DNA of 64,000 nucleotides from Clostridium sp. 1001275B_160808_H3 (GTDB lineage Bacteria; Bacillota; Clostridia; Clostridiales; Clostridiaceae): positions 295,928 to 359,927 of the forward strand of contig NZ_JADNAT010000001.1 of assembly GCF_015550425.1 (NCBI RefSeq). Direction: 5' to 3'. Under the pieces are notes generated by a model. That model saw nothing but the letters and a program-made list of their open reading frames with translations, ran no database searches and was not told the DNA's origin. The translations under genes and the position numbers were made by a program. Shown here one piece after another: positions 42,011 to 50,479 of the stretch. How positions within the stretch are numbered: the first letter of the stretch is position 1; each line of letters begins with the position of its first letter.

Positions 42011-42946
42011 TTAACTTTTTAATGAATTATATATGGTTTCTAAATTATATTTCATACCTTCTAAATAGCTTTTATTATCTTCCTTAGTTTCAAGACTATA
42101 TATCTTTTCTACTTTAGCTCCAACTTCTTTTGCTAAAGTTTCTGATTCCTTTGCACTTGCTGTAGATTCACTAAATACAACTTTAACACCATTTTCCTTA
42201 CAGTAATTTATTAAAGCTTCTAAATTTTTTGGAGTTAATTCACCTTCTCCAAAAACATCTGCTATACTTTTTTGAGTTAATCCAAAGTCTCTACATAAAT
42301 AAGCAAAGGCTGCATGTCCAGTAACAAAATCTTTATTTGTTATTTCTTGAAACTTAGTTTTGTATTCATCCTGTAAAGTAGTGAAATCTTTATTTAACTT
42401 TTCATAATTACTTTCATAGTAATCTTTATTTTCTGGGTCTATCTCAATTAAAGCATTCTTTATGTTCTCAGCTTCTTTTGCTGCATCGCTTAAGCTTAGC
42501 CACATATGAGGATCATTTCCTCCATGGCTGTGATCATGATCATCTTCTTCGCCCTCTTCATGATCATGATCTTCTTCTGATATACTAATTGGTTTTATAC
42601 CATTACTAGCTTCTACTACTTTAATATCTTTGCCTTCTATTGTATTTAAAACAGAGTCTATCCATTCCTCCATTCCAAGCCCATTATATACAAACATGTT
42701 TGTATTTATTAAATCTTTTAAATCCTTTGGCTTAGGGTCAAAACTATGTGCATCACTACCATCTGGTATAATTGAAAATACTTCTACCTTATCTCCACCT
42801 ATTGCTTCTGTAAAGTCTTTAAGAGGATTAATTGTAACACCTACTCTTAATTTTTCTCCATTATCATCATTACTTTTATTTACACATCCAGAAAAAGAAA
42901 AGATGATTCCCAGTATAAAAGTTAATCCCAATAATTTTTTCTTCAT
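42011..42946 (-). CDS. znuA: Zinc ABC transporter substrate-binding lipoprotein (ZnuA/AdcA type)
   Basis: 311 residues from ATG at 42944-42946 (MKKKLLGLTF), with AGAGGTGG upstream. Lipobox IFSFSGC. Metal ligands of the cluster A-I fold are all visible: His in DGSDAHSFDP, His in DPHMWLS, His in VTGHAAF and an acidic Glu in FSESTA. A His/Asp/Glu-rich loop (EEDHDHEEGEEDDHDHSH) sits before DPHMW, typical of zinc binders. No permease or ATPase is adjacent. A strong promoter and a Zur-like box precede it. Confidence 0.92.
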   Translation of the reverse strand: MKKKLLGLTFILGIIFSFSGCVNKSNDDNGEKLRVGVTINPLKDFTEAIGGDKVEVFSIIPDGSDAHSFDPKPKDLKDLINTNMFVYNGLGMEEWIDSVLNTIEGKDIKVVEASNGIKPISISEEDHDHEEGEEDDHDHSHGGNDPHMWLSLSDAAKEAENIKNALIEIDPENKDYYESNYEKLNKDFTTLQDEYKTKFQEITNKDFVTGHAAFAYLCRDFGLTQKSIADVFGEGELTPKNLEALINYCKENGVKVVFSESTASAKESETLAKEVGAKVEKIYSLETKEDNKSYLEGMKYNLETIYNSLKS

Positions 42947-42960
42947 TTCTCCACCTCTTT

Positions 42961-42975
42961 TGCAAATGATTTGCA
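42961..42975. promoter_or_regulatory. Zur-like operator of znuA
   Basis: A perfect 7-1-7 inverted repeat TGCAAATGATTTGCA just downstream of the inferred start of transcription and before the ribosome site. The 7-1-7 layout is that of Fur-family boxes; zinc transport suggests Zur. Confidence 0.6.
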
Positions 42976-42990
42976 TTATTCATTGGTATA

Positions 42991-43019
42991 ATTTTATCTT
43001 CTTATACTATTATTGTCAA
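42991..43019 (-). promoter_or_regulatory. Promoter of znuA
   Basis: Consensus -35 TTGACA (43014-43019), 17-nt spacer, -10 TAAAAT (42991-42996) on the minus strand. The -35 ends next to the stop of the yhaN gene (43022). Confidence 0.75.
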
Positions 43020-43021
43020 TA

Positions 43022-45769
43022 CTACAATGAAATATAATTAATTTCTATATTTTTCTTTTCCAATATATTCTTCTCTCTAGATTGGCATGTAAATATTAAT
43101 AATTGTTTAAATTTACAACTTAGAAGCAAATCAATGGCTTTCTCAGTTCTATTATCGTCGTATTGTACAAAAGCATCGTCTAACGTAACTGGGAAATCCA
43201 TATCCTTATATATCATATTAATAAATGCTAGCCTTAAAGATAAGTATAATTGATCATTTGCTCCATTACTTAAAATAGCTCCAGGTAGAACATCCAACCC
43301 CCTTCTTACTTTCATCTCATATGAATCCGACACCATAACATCATCATAGCTCTTATTTGTTAAATCCTTAAAGTATTCTATAACACTAGAATTTAAAATA
43401 TTTCCAAAGTTTCCTCTAACTTCTCTTATAGACTCATTCATTTTTTCTATAGCTAATTCGGTAGCTTTTAACCTTAATTCAAACTTATTAATCTTTTCCC
43501 TAACATCTTCTATTTCTTCTTCTATTTGAGGTATATTTCTTTTACCTATAAACCTATTATTTAAATCATTTTCAACATCTTTTATAGACTTCTCAATTTC
43601 TATTAATTCATTTGATTTTATTGAAATCTGATTATCTATCTCATCTTCTGAGGAATAAGTATAATTTATATTTTCGTTAATTATGTCTTTTAAATCTTCC
43701 TTTATTGCATCTATATCCTTATCCTTAGTTAAAGCCTTATAAGTTTCATCTATACTTTCTAATGTTCTAACAATTTCATCTCTTTGCTTTACTTTTTGTT
43801 TTATTTCTAATAACTTTTCTTCTAAACTGAATAAATCTATATCTTCTAGGCCTATAAATTCAAGCTTTTCTCTTATTCTTTTTTCTCTTATTTCAAGTTC
43901 TTTTTGTAATTTATTTATTGATTGCTCTTCTTTTTCTATGTCTATTTTTATAGATAAAATTTCCTTATTTACTTCTTCGTATTTAGATAACATTAATATT
44001 ACTTCATTTACATCTCTTGTCTTTGCTAAATCTAATATATATTCTATATAATCTTCGTTATTTTTATAGTTTTCTTCAACCGTCCTTATATTTAGAACAG
44101 AGACTTGAATTTCCTTTTCTGTTATCTTTATATTTTGCTTTTCTTCATACAAGACAAACTCATCAAAAAGCTTTAATTTTCTAATAAAATCTTCATAAGA
44201 AGTTGCTCCAACTAACTTTGTATATTTGAAAATATCTTTTTCTATTTCTTTTATATCTTCTTCTAATTTATCAATATTAAATAAACTATTATGCTTATCA
44301 ATATTATTCATCTCTGTTCTTAAATTAAAAGATTTAAATGTAAGAAGGCTTATAATGCCTGTTAATATAACTATTAAAAGTAAGTTATCTCTAAATAGAA
44401 AAATAGATAAAGCTAAAATAACAGCAAAAATTATGATTGATAAATTAATCAATTTATGCTGACTTTTCAATTTAATGTCTATATCTTTTTCTCCTACTTT
44501 ATTAGATGAATTCTCTAATTTAAATTTAAGCTCTTTTAACTTATCTTCATATTTTTCTAATATCTTTCCTATTTCATCTCTTATTCCTCTAAAATTAATA
44601 GAACTTCCTATATAATCCTTCTTTTTTTCTATATCTCTTTTTATAAGATTTATATCATTGTTTAAAACTTCATAGTTTTTCATTTTCTCCTTTAGGTTTT
44701 CTCTTTCCATGATAGCTTTCATAAACTTATTTTTATCTTCACTTGATAAGTTTTCTATGAAAAATAAATTTTCAAACTCATTTCTTTTATTTAAATAAAT
44801 TTCTTTACTATTATTCAACTTCTTTTCTTCTTCAGATTTCATATCCAATATACTAAAGTATAATGAATTTTCATCCTTTATATCATTTAGTAAAACTTCA
44901 TCTATTACACCATTTCTAGAAGATATACTTTCTTCTATATATCTTTCCTTTTTCTTCAACTCTTCTTTCTTCTTTAAATATTCAGTTATTTCTTCATATT
45001 CTTTTTGAAGCTTTGCTTTTTTCATATATTTCTTATATATATCTAAATTCTTAAGTTCTTTTCTTAATTCTTCTCTATTATCTTTTAAAGTAATTAAATT
45101 TTGTTCTTTGTCTATACTAGATTCCGATAATTTATAAGCCTCATATTTTTCTTCGTTTAATGAATTATATTTATTTCTAAGTAAATCTAATTCTCCTGTT
45201 TTTCTGCTTGTAGTTATAGATTTTTTTATAGTATCTAACTTCTCTAATGCTTTTTGCAGTGAAACACTTTCTTCGCCACTACCTAATAAGTTTGCTGCCT
45301 TATCTATTATTTCTTCTTCCTTATCCTTCGAGATAGCTACACCTAATTGACTTATAAATAATGTTTTTAGAAATGTTGATGAGTTTACATTAAAAAAGTA
45401 CTTTCCTGGTTCATCTTTTGGTATATCTAAAACTATATCACCTGATTCAGCATCTATTACTTCTGATACATCTTCCTTCTTAGTTGAACCAAAACTTCTC
45501 CTTATAATATAACTTCTGTTATTATGTGTTACATATAGTTCTCCTCTAATCTTATCTCCATCAATAGGCATAAATCTTACTCTATCATTATTTTTAATAT
45601 CCTTGCTTCTTTTGGAATTCATACCATAGAGCCAAATTCTAATAAAATTTTGAATAGTACTTTTACCTTTTTCATTTTCACCGTATATTAGATTTATTTC
45701 ATTATTAAGCTCAATCGTCTTATCTTTTAATCCCGCAAAAGAAATAATATTTATCTTATTTATAATCAT
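43022..45769 (-). CDS. yhaN: YhaN-type AAA/SMC-like ATPase
   Basis: 915 residues. Walker A IYGENEKGKSTIQNF at about 30-44; long coiled coils (about 180-820); a hydrophobic pair in the middle (about 438-475) that may touch the membrane; and a C-terminal LPGAILSNGANDQLYLSLRL signature with PVTLDDAFVQYDD Walker B. This matches Bacillus YhaN, an SbcC/Rad50-like protein. The 14-nt overlap with the phosphoesterase gene supports an SbcCD-like complex in DNA end processing or repair. Confidence 0.87.
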   Translation of the reverse strand: MIINKINIISFAGLKDKTIELNNEINLIYGENEKGKSTIQNFIRIWLYGMNSKRSKDIKNNDRVRFMPIDGDKIRGELYVTHNNRSYIIRRSFGSTKKEDVSEVIDAESGDIVLDIPKDEPGKYFFNVNSSTFLKTLFISQLGVAISKDKEEEIIDKAANLLGSGEESVSLQKALEKLDTIKKSITTSRKTGELDLLRNKYNSLNEEKYEAYKLSESSIDKEQNLITLKDNREELRKELKNLDIYKKYMKKAKLQKEYEEITEYLKKKEELKKKERYIEESISSRNGVIDEVLLNDIKDENSLYFSILDMKSEEEKKLNNSKEIYLNKRNEFENLFFIENLSSEDKNKFMKAIMERENLKEKMKNYEVLNNDINLIKRDIEKKKDYIGSSINFRGIRDEIGKILEKYEDKLKELKFKLENSSNKVGEKDIDIKLKSQHKLINLSIIIFAVILALSIFLFRDNLLLIVILTGIISLLTFKSFNLRTEMNNIDKHNSLFNIDKLEEDIKEIEKDIFKYTKLVGATSYEDFIRKLKLFDEFVLYEEKQNIKITEKEIQVSVLNIRTVEENYKNNEDYIEYILDLAKTRDVNEVILMLSKYEEVNKEILSIKIDIEKEEQSINKLQKELEIREKRIREKLEFIGLEDIDLFSLEEKLLEIKQKVKQRDEIVRTLESIDETYKALTKDKDIDAIKEDLKDIINENINYTYSSEDEIDNQISIKSNELIEIEKSIKDVENDLNNRFIGKRNIPQIEEEIEDVREKINKFELRLKATELAIEKMNESIREVRGNFGNILNSSVIEYFKDLTNKSYDDVMVSDSYEMKVRRGLDVLPGAILSNGANDQLYLSLRLAFINMIYKDMDFPVTLDDAFVQYDDNRTEKAIDLLLSCKFKQLLIFTCQSREKNILEKKNIEINYISL

Positions 45770-46886
45770 TTAAATTCACTTCCTCATGTGACAAACATTG
45801 GATGCCTATCTTTAATGCTAATTTTATCACTTCGTCATCATAGTCATCATCTGCCATTTTATCTAGTAGCTTTCTTGCATAAACCCCTTTAACAGAATAA
45901 TCCTTTGATATTTTATCAAAATCTAACTTTACATCAGTATTATCAATTACTTTAACAAAGTAAAAATAATCTTTTACTTTTTCAAATGCTATATCTTCAT
46001 TTAAGTTGATATATGATTCTATTTCACCCTTTAAAATAATTTTATATAAATTATTCCTTCTGTCTTCTTCATTTATAGAATTTATTATCTTTTCTTTTAT
46101 TTCTTCATAACTAATAGAATTACTTATATCTACATCAACTACATAATAATTTCTTTTTGAAGTTCTAATAAATCTAAGATCAACAGCACCTTTTGAAACA
46201 TCTCCAACTATAACACCTTTATCTCCAAGTTCATCAAAGCCTCTTCCCTGAGGACATCCTGCATAAGCATAGCAAGTATTTTTTTGTCTTAATATTCCAC
46301 TGTAGTTATGTCTATGACCTATAGCTATATAATCTAATTTACTCTCTTCTATATCCCTTAAGGTTATTGGATTATAATCATTTCCTTCATCACTATTTGA
46401 TATATCACCATGTATAACCATTATATTTATATATTTTTCATTTATAGAAATATTCTTTAACATACTCTTTTTAACATGATGAGTATTAAAGCCTGCTCCC
46501 CATACAACAGTTTCTAAATCCTGCAAAACTACAGATTCAATTGAACTTTTGAATATATGAACATTATTTGGCCATTCTATCATTTTATAAAATGACTTTT
46601 CGTAATATGGATCATGATTACCAGGAGATATAAACACTTTTATGTTGATTATTCTTTCTAATTGATTTTTAATAAAACCTAGTGTTTTTTTATTTACTGT
46701 TAAATTATCAAAAATATCCCCAGTTAATAGTAAAATATCAACAGAATTTTCTATACACATGTTTATAATCCTACTAAAAACTTCTAAAAGCTCTTCTTTG
46801 CTTATTAAAGCTATATTTTTATTTAAATCTTTAAATGGAGTATCAAAATGCAAATCTCCAGCTTGTAATATCTTAACTTTTTTCAT
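45756..46886 (-). CDS. yhaO: YhaO-type metallophosphoesterase (SbcD-like)
   Basis: 376 residues. The calcineurin-like motifs are present: QAGDLHFDTPF (residues 8-18), LTGDIFDN, SPGNHDPYY, VIHGDISNS and GHRHNYSG. Such enzymes are SbcD/Mre11-type nucleases. Its gene overlaps yhaN, its likely ATPase partner, by 14 nt. It is the first gene of the pair. Confidence 0.9.
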   Translation of the reverse strand: MKKVKILQAGDLHFDTPFKDLNKNIALISKEELLEVFSRIINMCIENSVDILLLTGDIFDNLTVNKKTLGFIKNQLERIINIKVFISPGNHDPYYEKSFYKMIEWPNNVHIFKSSIESVVLQDLETVVWGAGFNTHHVKKSMLKNISINEKYINIMVIHGDISNSDEGNDYNPITLRDIEESKLDYIAIGHRHNYSGILRQKNTCYAYAGCPQGRGFDELGDKGVIVGDVSKGAVDLRFIRTSKRNYYVVDVDISNSISYEEIKEKIINSINEEDRRNNLYKIILKGEIESYINLNEDIAFEKVKDYFYFVKVIDNTDVKLDFDKISKDYSVKGVYARKLLDKMADDDYDDEVIKLALKIGIQCLSHEEVNLNDYK

Positions 46887-47077
46887 ATTATCACCTTAAT
46901 TATAATTATTCCCAACGAACTTTTGTTCTCATTTTATCATTTTTCATCTTTCAGCACAATATTTATGCCCATAGATAAACGCTATATTTATTCATTATTA
47001 ATCATATCATATATAAGTAATAATAAAGCTTTAATATTTTAATACACCATCCAGTTAATTAATAGTATACAAATAAA

Positions 47078-47101
47078 GATGCAGGCAAACTTACCTGCAT
47101 C
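47078..47101 (-). terminator. Terminator after the ytr-like operon
   Basis: 8-bp stem GATGCAGG / CCTGCATC and a TTTATTT tail on the minus strand, 5 nt past the DUF4097 gene. Confidence 0.75.
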
Positions 47102-47105
47102 GATT

Positions 47106-47903
47106 TTAGTTTGTTATATTTATTTCTCCAATTCCCATGCTAATATCAAATACATATTTATTTTCCCCAGATGTTTTAGCATTTATATTAGCTTTTCCAA
47201 GTCCAGAATCTGTTCTTATACTTACTGGTGAATCTGATGGTATCCTTATATTAGTATTTCCAACGCCACCTTCAAAGATTAAATTTCCATTTACATTTCC
47301 CAATGATACTTCTATGCTTCCGACTCCACCTTCAATATTTATATCTCCAGTCATTTCTTTTGTTTCTAATTCAACATCTCCTACTCCACTTTCTAAATCA
47401 AGTTTATTAAATGAAATATCTTTTATGAGTAACTGTCCTACTCCTGAACTAATACTTATATTATCTACTTTCAAATCTCTAACTTCATATTCCCCAACAC
47501 CAAATTCTAAATCTATATTTCCGTTATAGCTATTTGGTATCTTTATCTTTAAATCGCTAGTAGAATCTCTATTTATACTATTACGCTTCTTTGATTTTTC
47601 ATTAATTGTTAGTTCATCTGAACTTTTATCTATTGTTATACCTTTAGATAGCTTTCCTAAAGTACCTGAAACTTCAATATCCTTACCTTCATAGTACATT
47701 ACTTTTACACTACTAACTTCTATTTTTATATTAATATTATTTATACCTTCTATTGTTTCAACCTTATTTATACTTTCCCCACTATAATTAGTTGAATTGC
47801 TATCATTATCATCATTTCTACTTTCAACCCCAAACTTAACACTACAACCTCCTAACATAACGCTGAGCGATAGTACTAAAAATATCTTAAATAGCTTTTT
47901 CAT
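47106..47903 (-). CDS. DUF4097-type lipoprotein with repeated Gly-Val-Gly beta-helix turns
   Basis: 265 residues with a lipoprotein signal (SLSVMLGGCSV, Cys20). The mature part has about five repeats of a 20-residue unit with the core SGVG or GGVG (FGVGEYEVRDL, SGVGQLLIKDI, SGVGDVELETK, GGVGSIEVSLG, GGVGNTNIRIP), typical of the DUF4097 beta-helix. Function is unknown. It is the last gene of a GntR/ABC operon, 13 nt after the permease, so it may be an accessory of that transporter. Confidence 0.82.
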   Translation of the reverse strand: MKKLFKIFLVLSLSVMLGGCSVKFGVESRNDDNDSNSTNYSGESINKVETIEGINNINIKIEVSSVKVMYYEGKDIEVSGTLGKLSKGITIDKSSDELTINEKSKKRNSINRDSTSDLKIKIPNSYNGNIDLEFGVGEYEVRDLKVDNISISSGVGQLLIKDISFNKLDLESGVGDVELETKEMTGDINIEGGVGSIEVSLGNVNGNLIFEGGVGNTNIRIPSDSPVSIRTDSGLGKANINAKTSGENKYVFDISMGIGEINITN

Positions 47904-47916
47904 AATTATATCCCCC

Positions 47917-48615
47917 TTAAATAATATCTAATTTTTTATCTAGATGATTTATTGCTATTGTTACAAGAATACCTACCCACAAAATCCCCAAAAGCATAGA
48001 AATCAAATCAATTTCTATAAATGATCCTAATTTTAAATAAATATATGGAAATAAATTAGTTATAAACCTGTTTATTCCTGAAACAAAACTTTGGATAATT
48101 CCACCGCCTACTATAACAGCAAGTATGCATAATCCTACATTATAAATATATGATGAAAATATTACTATAAATGAAATAATTACAATATATGCTGCTGTAG
48201 TTCCAAAAGCCACTCCAAATACCGCCATCTTAACTACTTCTGCCATTGCATTGCCAGAAAGGCTTGATACTATATATGCAACAAGAGCTATACTCCATTG
48301 CAAAATTATAAATTCTATATACTTAGCAATCATAAATTCCCAAGCCTTTATTGGTAATGTAAAAATTAATTTACCATTATCTTTTGATATTTGTGATATA
48401 AACTTTATTATTGAAGTAATGAAATTTATTGCTAGAAATGTTGAAATGAAAGCAATACTCATAACCGACATTAACTCTCCAATAAATGGTACCTTTATAA
48501 ATATTCCTAAAGTTAACATACATAAAATTATAAATACACTCATATACAATATCTTGCTTATTCCTGAATTGTATTTTCCAAAATTATATTTTAAAATATT
48601 TAAAATATTTTTCAT
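47917..48615 (-). CDS. ABC-2 type transporter permease
   Basis: 232 residues with six membrane segments (about 23-47, 55-75, 105-125, 130-155, 160-185, 205-225). No recognisable substrate motif. It is placed between the ATPase gene and the DUF4097 gene, with GGAGGGA before its ATG. As in YtrA-controlled systems it probably exports an antibiotic-like or lipid compound. Confidence 0.85.
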   Translation of the reverse strand: MKNILNILKYNFGKYNSGISKILYMSVFIILCMLTLGIFIKVPFIGELMSVMSIAFISTFLAINFITSIIKFISQISKDNGKLIFTLPIKAWEFMIAKYIEFIILQWSIALVAYIVSSLSGNAMAEVVKMAVFGVAFGTTAAYIVIISFIVIFSSYIYNVGLCILAVIVGGGIIQSFVSGINRFITNLFPYIYLKLGSFIEIDLISMLLGILWVGILVTIAINHLDKKLDII

Positions 48616-48635
48616 ACTATCCCTCCTTATTCAAA

Positions 48636-49334
48636 TTACTCTGCAAATACTTTTCTATAAACTTCATCAATAGATAGTTTATACTTTTCTCTCAACTCTT
48701 CTGCTTCTCCAGATTCTATTATTTTTCCATCTCCTAAAAAAGCAACTTCATCGAAGATTCTCTCAAGCTCACCAATATAATGAGTAGTTATTATCATTGA
48801 ACTTTCCTCTGATAAATTTTCTAATATAGCATCTAAAATTTTTTCTCTTGAAACAGGATCAACCCCTGATATAGGCTCATCTAACAAATATAACTTAGCT
48901 TTTCTACTTAAAGTTAATGATAAGTTAAATTTTTCATTTGTTCCTTTTGATAAATCCTTTATTTTAGATTCAATATCTAAGTTCATAAAATCTAAATAAT
49001 ATTTCATCTTTTCCATATCAAAATCATTAAAGAAGTCTGAATATAATTTTATTGCATCCTTTATTTTCATCGCTTTATGAAAAATATTTTTATCTTGTAA
49101 AAATGCAATATAATTTTTAGTTTCAACTCCTAAAGATAATCCATTTACCTTTATTTCTCCTTCATCAGCTTTTAAAAACCCTTGTATAGTATTTAAAAGA
49201 GTTGTCTTCCCCTGAGCATTAGGTCCCATTATTCCCAACACTTTTCCCTTTTCTAGCTTTAAATTTATTCCATTTAATACTTTCTTTCCTTTTATAGTTT
49301 TATATAAATCTTTTATTTCTAATAAATCACTCAT
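48636..49334 (-). CDS. ABC transporter ATP-binding protein (YtrB/BcrA-like)
   Basis: 232 residues. Walker A GPNAQGKTTLL (about 35-45), signature LSKGTNEKFN, Walker B LYLLDEPISGVDP and the H-loop TTHYIGE. It pairs with the next gene, a permease. The GntR gene overlaps its upstream flank by a 1-nt gap, showing an operon. Confidence 0.93.
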   Translation of the reverse strand: MSDLLEIKDLYKTIKGKKVLNGINLKLEKGKVLGIMGPNAQGKTTLLNTIQGFLKADEGEIKVNGLSLGVETKNYIAFLQDKNIFHKAMKIKDAIKLYSDFFNDFDMEKMKYYLDFMNLDIESKIKDLSKGTNEKFNLSLTLSRKAKLYLLDEPISGVDPVSREKILDAILENLSEESSMIITTHYIGELERIFDEVAFLGDGKIIESGEAEELREKYKLSIDEVYRKVFAE

Positions 49335-49335
49335 A

Positions 49336-49701
49336 TTAATCCTCCATATATCTTTCTAATATAATTGCTAATATTTTTTCTTTTGTGAATCCTAAGGCTT
49401 TTGAATCTTCAATAAATTTATCTATGGTTTCATTAAATATCTCTTGTCTTAAATCATTTATCCTTTTCTCATCTTCTGTAACAAATTTTCCAATTCCTCT
49501 TTGAGTATAAATTAAATCTTGATTTTCTAATTCAGAATAAACCTTTTGCACTGTATTGGGATTAACTTTCAATTCGCTTGCATATTCTCTTACAGACAAA
49601 ATTCTTTCTCCTCCTTTTAAATCCCCTGAAACTATTCTTTTTTTCATATAAGCAATTATTTGAAGATATATCGGTTCTTTTGAATTTAATTCAAGTACCA
49701 T
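49336..49701 (-). CDS. GntR-family regulator, YtrA subfamily
   Basis: 121 residues: a winged helix-turn-helix (about 5-75, LQIIAYMKKRIVSGDLKGGERILSVREYASELKVNPNTVQKVYSELE region) and a short helical tail of ~45 residues, the size of YtrA regulators. Such proteins repress their own ABC transporter operon and release it on cell-wall antibiotic stress. The operator at 49719-49760 lies 18 nt upstream of its start, supporting autoregulation. Confidence 0.92.
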   Translation of the reverse strand: MVLELNSKEPIYLQIIAYMKKRIVSGDLKGGERILSVREYASELKVNPNTVQKVYSELENQDLIYTQRGIGKFVTEDEKRINDLRQEIFNETIDKFIEDSKALGFTKEKILAIILERYMED

Positions 49702-49718
49702 TTTTTATCTCCTTCCTC

Positions 49719-49760
49719 AACAGTATTAGTGTATTAATTAAATAATACACTAATACTGTT
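49719..49760. promoter_or_regulatory. Large perfect inverted repeat, probable YtrA-type operator
   Basis: 18-bp perfect arms AACAGTATTAGTGTATTA (49719-49736) and TAATACACTAATACTGTT (49743-49760) with a 6-nt centre, directly upstream of the gntR-type gene. AGTGTA and TACACT are 12 nt apart, close to the AGTGTA-n13-TACACT layout I recall for Bacillus YtrA. A T-run follows on the plus strand, but no plus-strand gene precedes it. Confidence 0.75.
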
Positions 49761-49950
49761 TTTTTTACTATTTTTAATTATATGTAAATTTAATCATTAT
49801 ATTCATTTATCCGTATTTAGTATTGATTATCTTTAACTTTCTTTATTTTACTTATTATTTGGGAAACATAGCTTTTTATAAATATTTTTATAAAATTATT
49901 TATAATTCTATATATTCATAATAAGATTAAATTTTTTTATAAATAAAAAA

Positions 49951-49998
49951 GAGGCATCTAAAATAAAAACTTTTGTTTTTATTTTAGAAATACCTCTT
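49951..49998 (-). terminator. Terminator after the SASP gene
   Basis: Long AT-rich stem of about 22 bp (GAGGCATCTAAAATAAAAAC with a near match at 49975-49996) and a 4-nt loop; TTTTTT follows on the minus strand. Confidence 0.75.
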
Positions 49999-50083
49999 CT
50001 TTTTTTGAATGGTTACAATACTAAATTCTTTGGCGGTATATCCATCCTGTCTTCTTAACCCTTAGTTAATTTGTTCCTGTGGC

Positions 50084-50266
50084 TTACTTTATTGAACTTT
50101 CGTATTGTTCAACCATTCTTTTTACCATCTCGCCACCTACGGAACCACATTGTTTTGATGTTAGGTCGCCATTGTAATCGCTAAATGGAACTCCTAACTC
50201 TGCTGCAACTTCATTCTTGAATGCACTTAATCCTTTTCTTGCTTCTGGAACTAATGTCTTTGCCAT
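50084..50266 (-). CDS. Alpha/beta-type small acid-soluble spore protein
   Basis: 60 residues. Conserved SASP motifs: FKNEVAAELGVP with the GPR protease cleavage site at Glu-Val-Ala, and NGDLTSKQCGSVGGEMVKRMVE. These proteins coat spore DNA and protect it from UV and heat, and are degraded on germination. AAAGGAGGAATT precedes the ATG. The gene stands alone with its own terminator. Confidence 0.95.
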   Translation of the reverse strand: MAKTLVPEARKGLSAFKNEVAAELGVPFSDYNGDLTSKQCGSVGGEMVKRMVEQYESSIK

Positions 50267-50479
50267 TTGTAATTCCTCCTTTGGCTATTGGTTTTGTAAA
50301 CTACTTTTAAAATTGAACTCCCTCTCATTTAAAAGTTTTCTGTTTACACTATTATATTAACCTTAATCTAAATTTATATTCTTAGTAAATTATAGATAGT
50401 TTAGAATATTTTATATGCAGGATATTTTATCATTTTGTGCACAAAATATTTAGTGAATATACTAAAAAGGAGGTTCTCT

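Larger units (their letters stand above)
49702..50083. other. Intergenic region between the ytr-like operon and the SASP gene
   Basis: 382 bases. It holds the large operator (49719-49760), an AT-rich stretch without recognisable frames, and the SASP terminator (49951-49998). I saw no further gene or known RNA. Confidence 0.6.

Noticed and set aside
42540..42600. GATCATGATC-type repeats that could look like a CRISPR or palindrome array
   Set aside because: They are His/Asp codons of the zinc-binding loop in the ZnuA gene; no spacer pattern exists.
49719..49760. The 18-bp inverted repeat as a plus-strand terminator
   Set aside because: There is a T-run, but no plus-strand gene lies upstream, and the position before the GntR gene fits an operator better.
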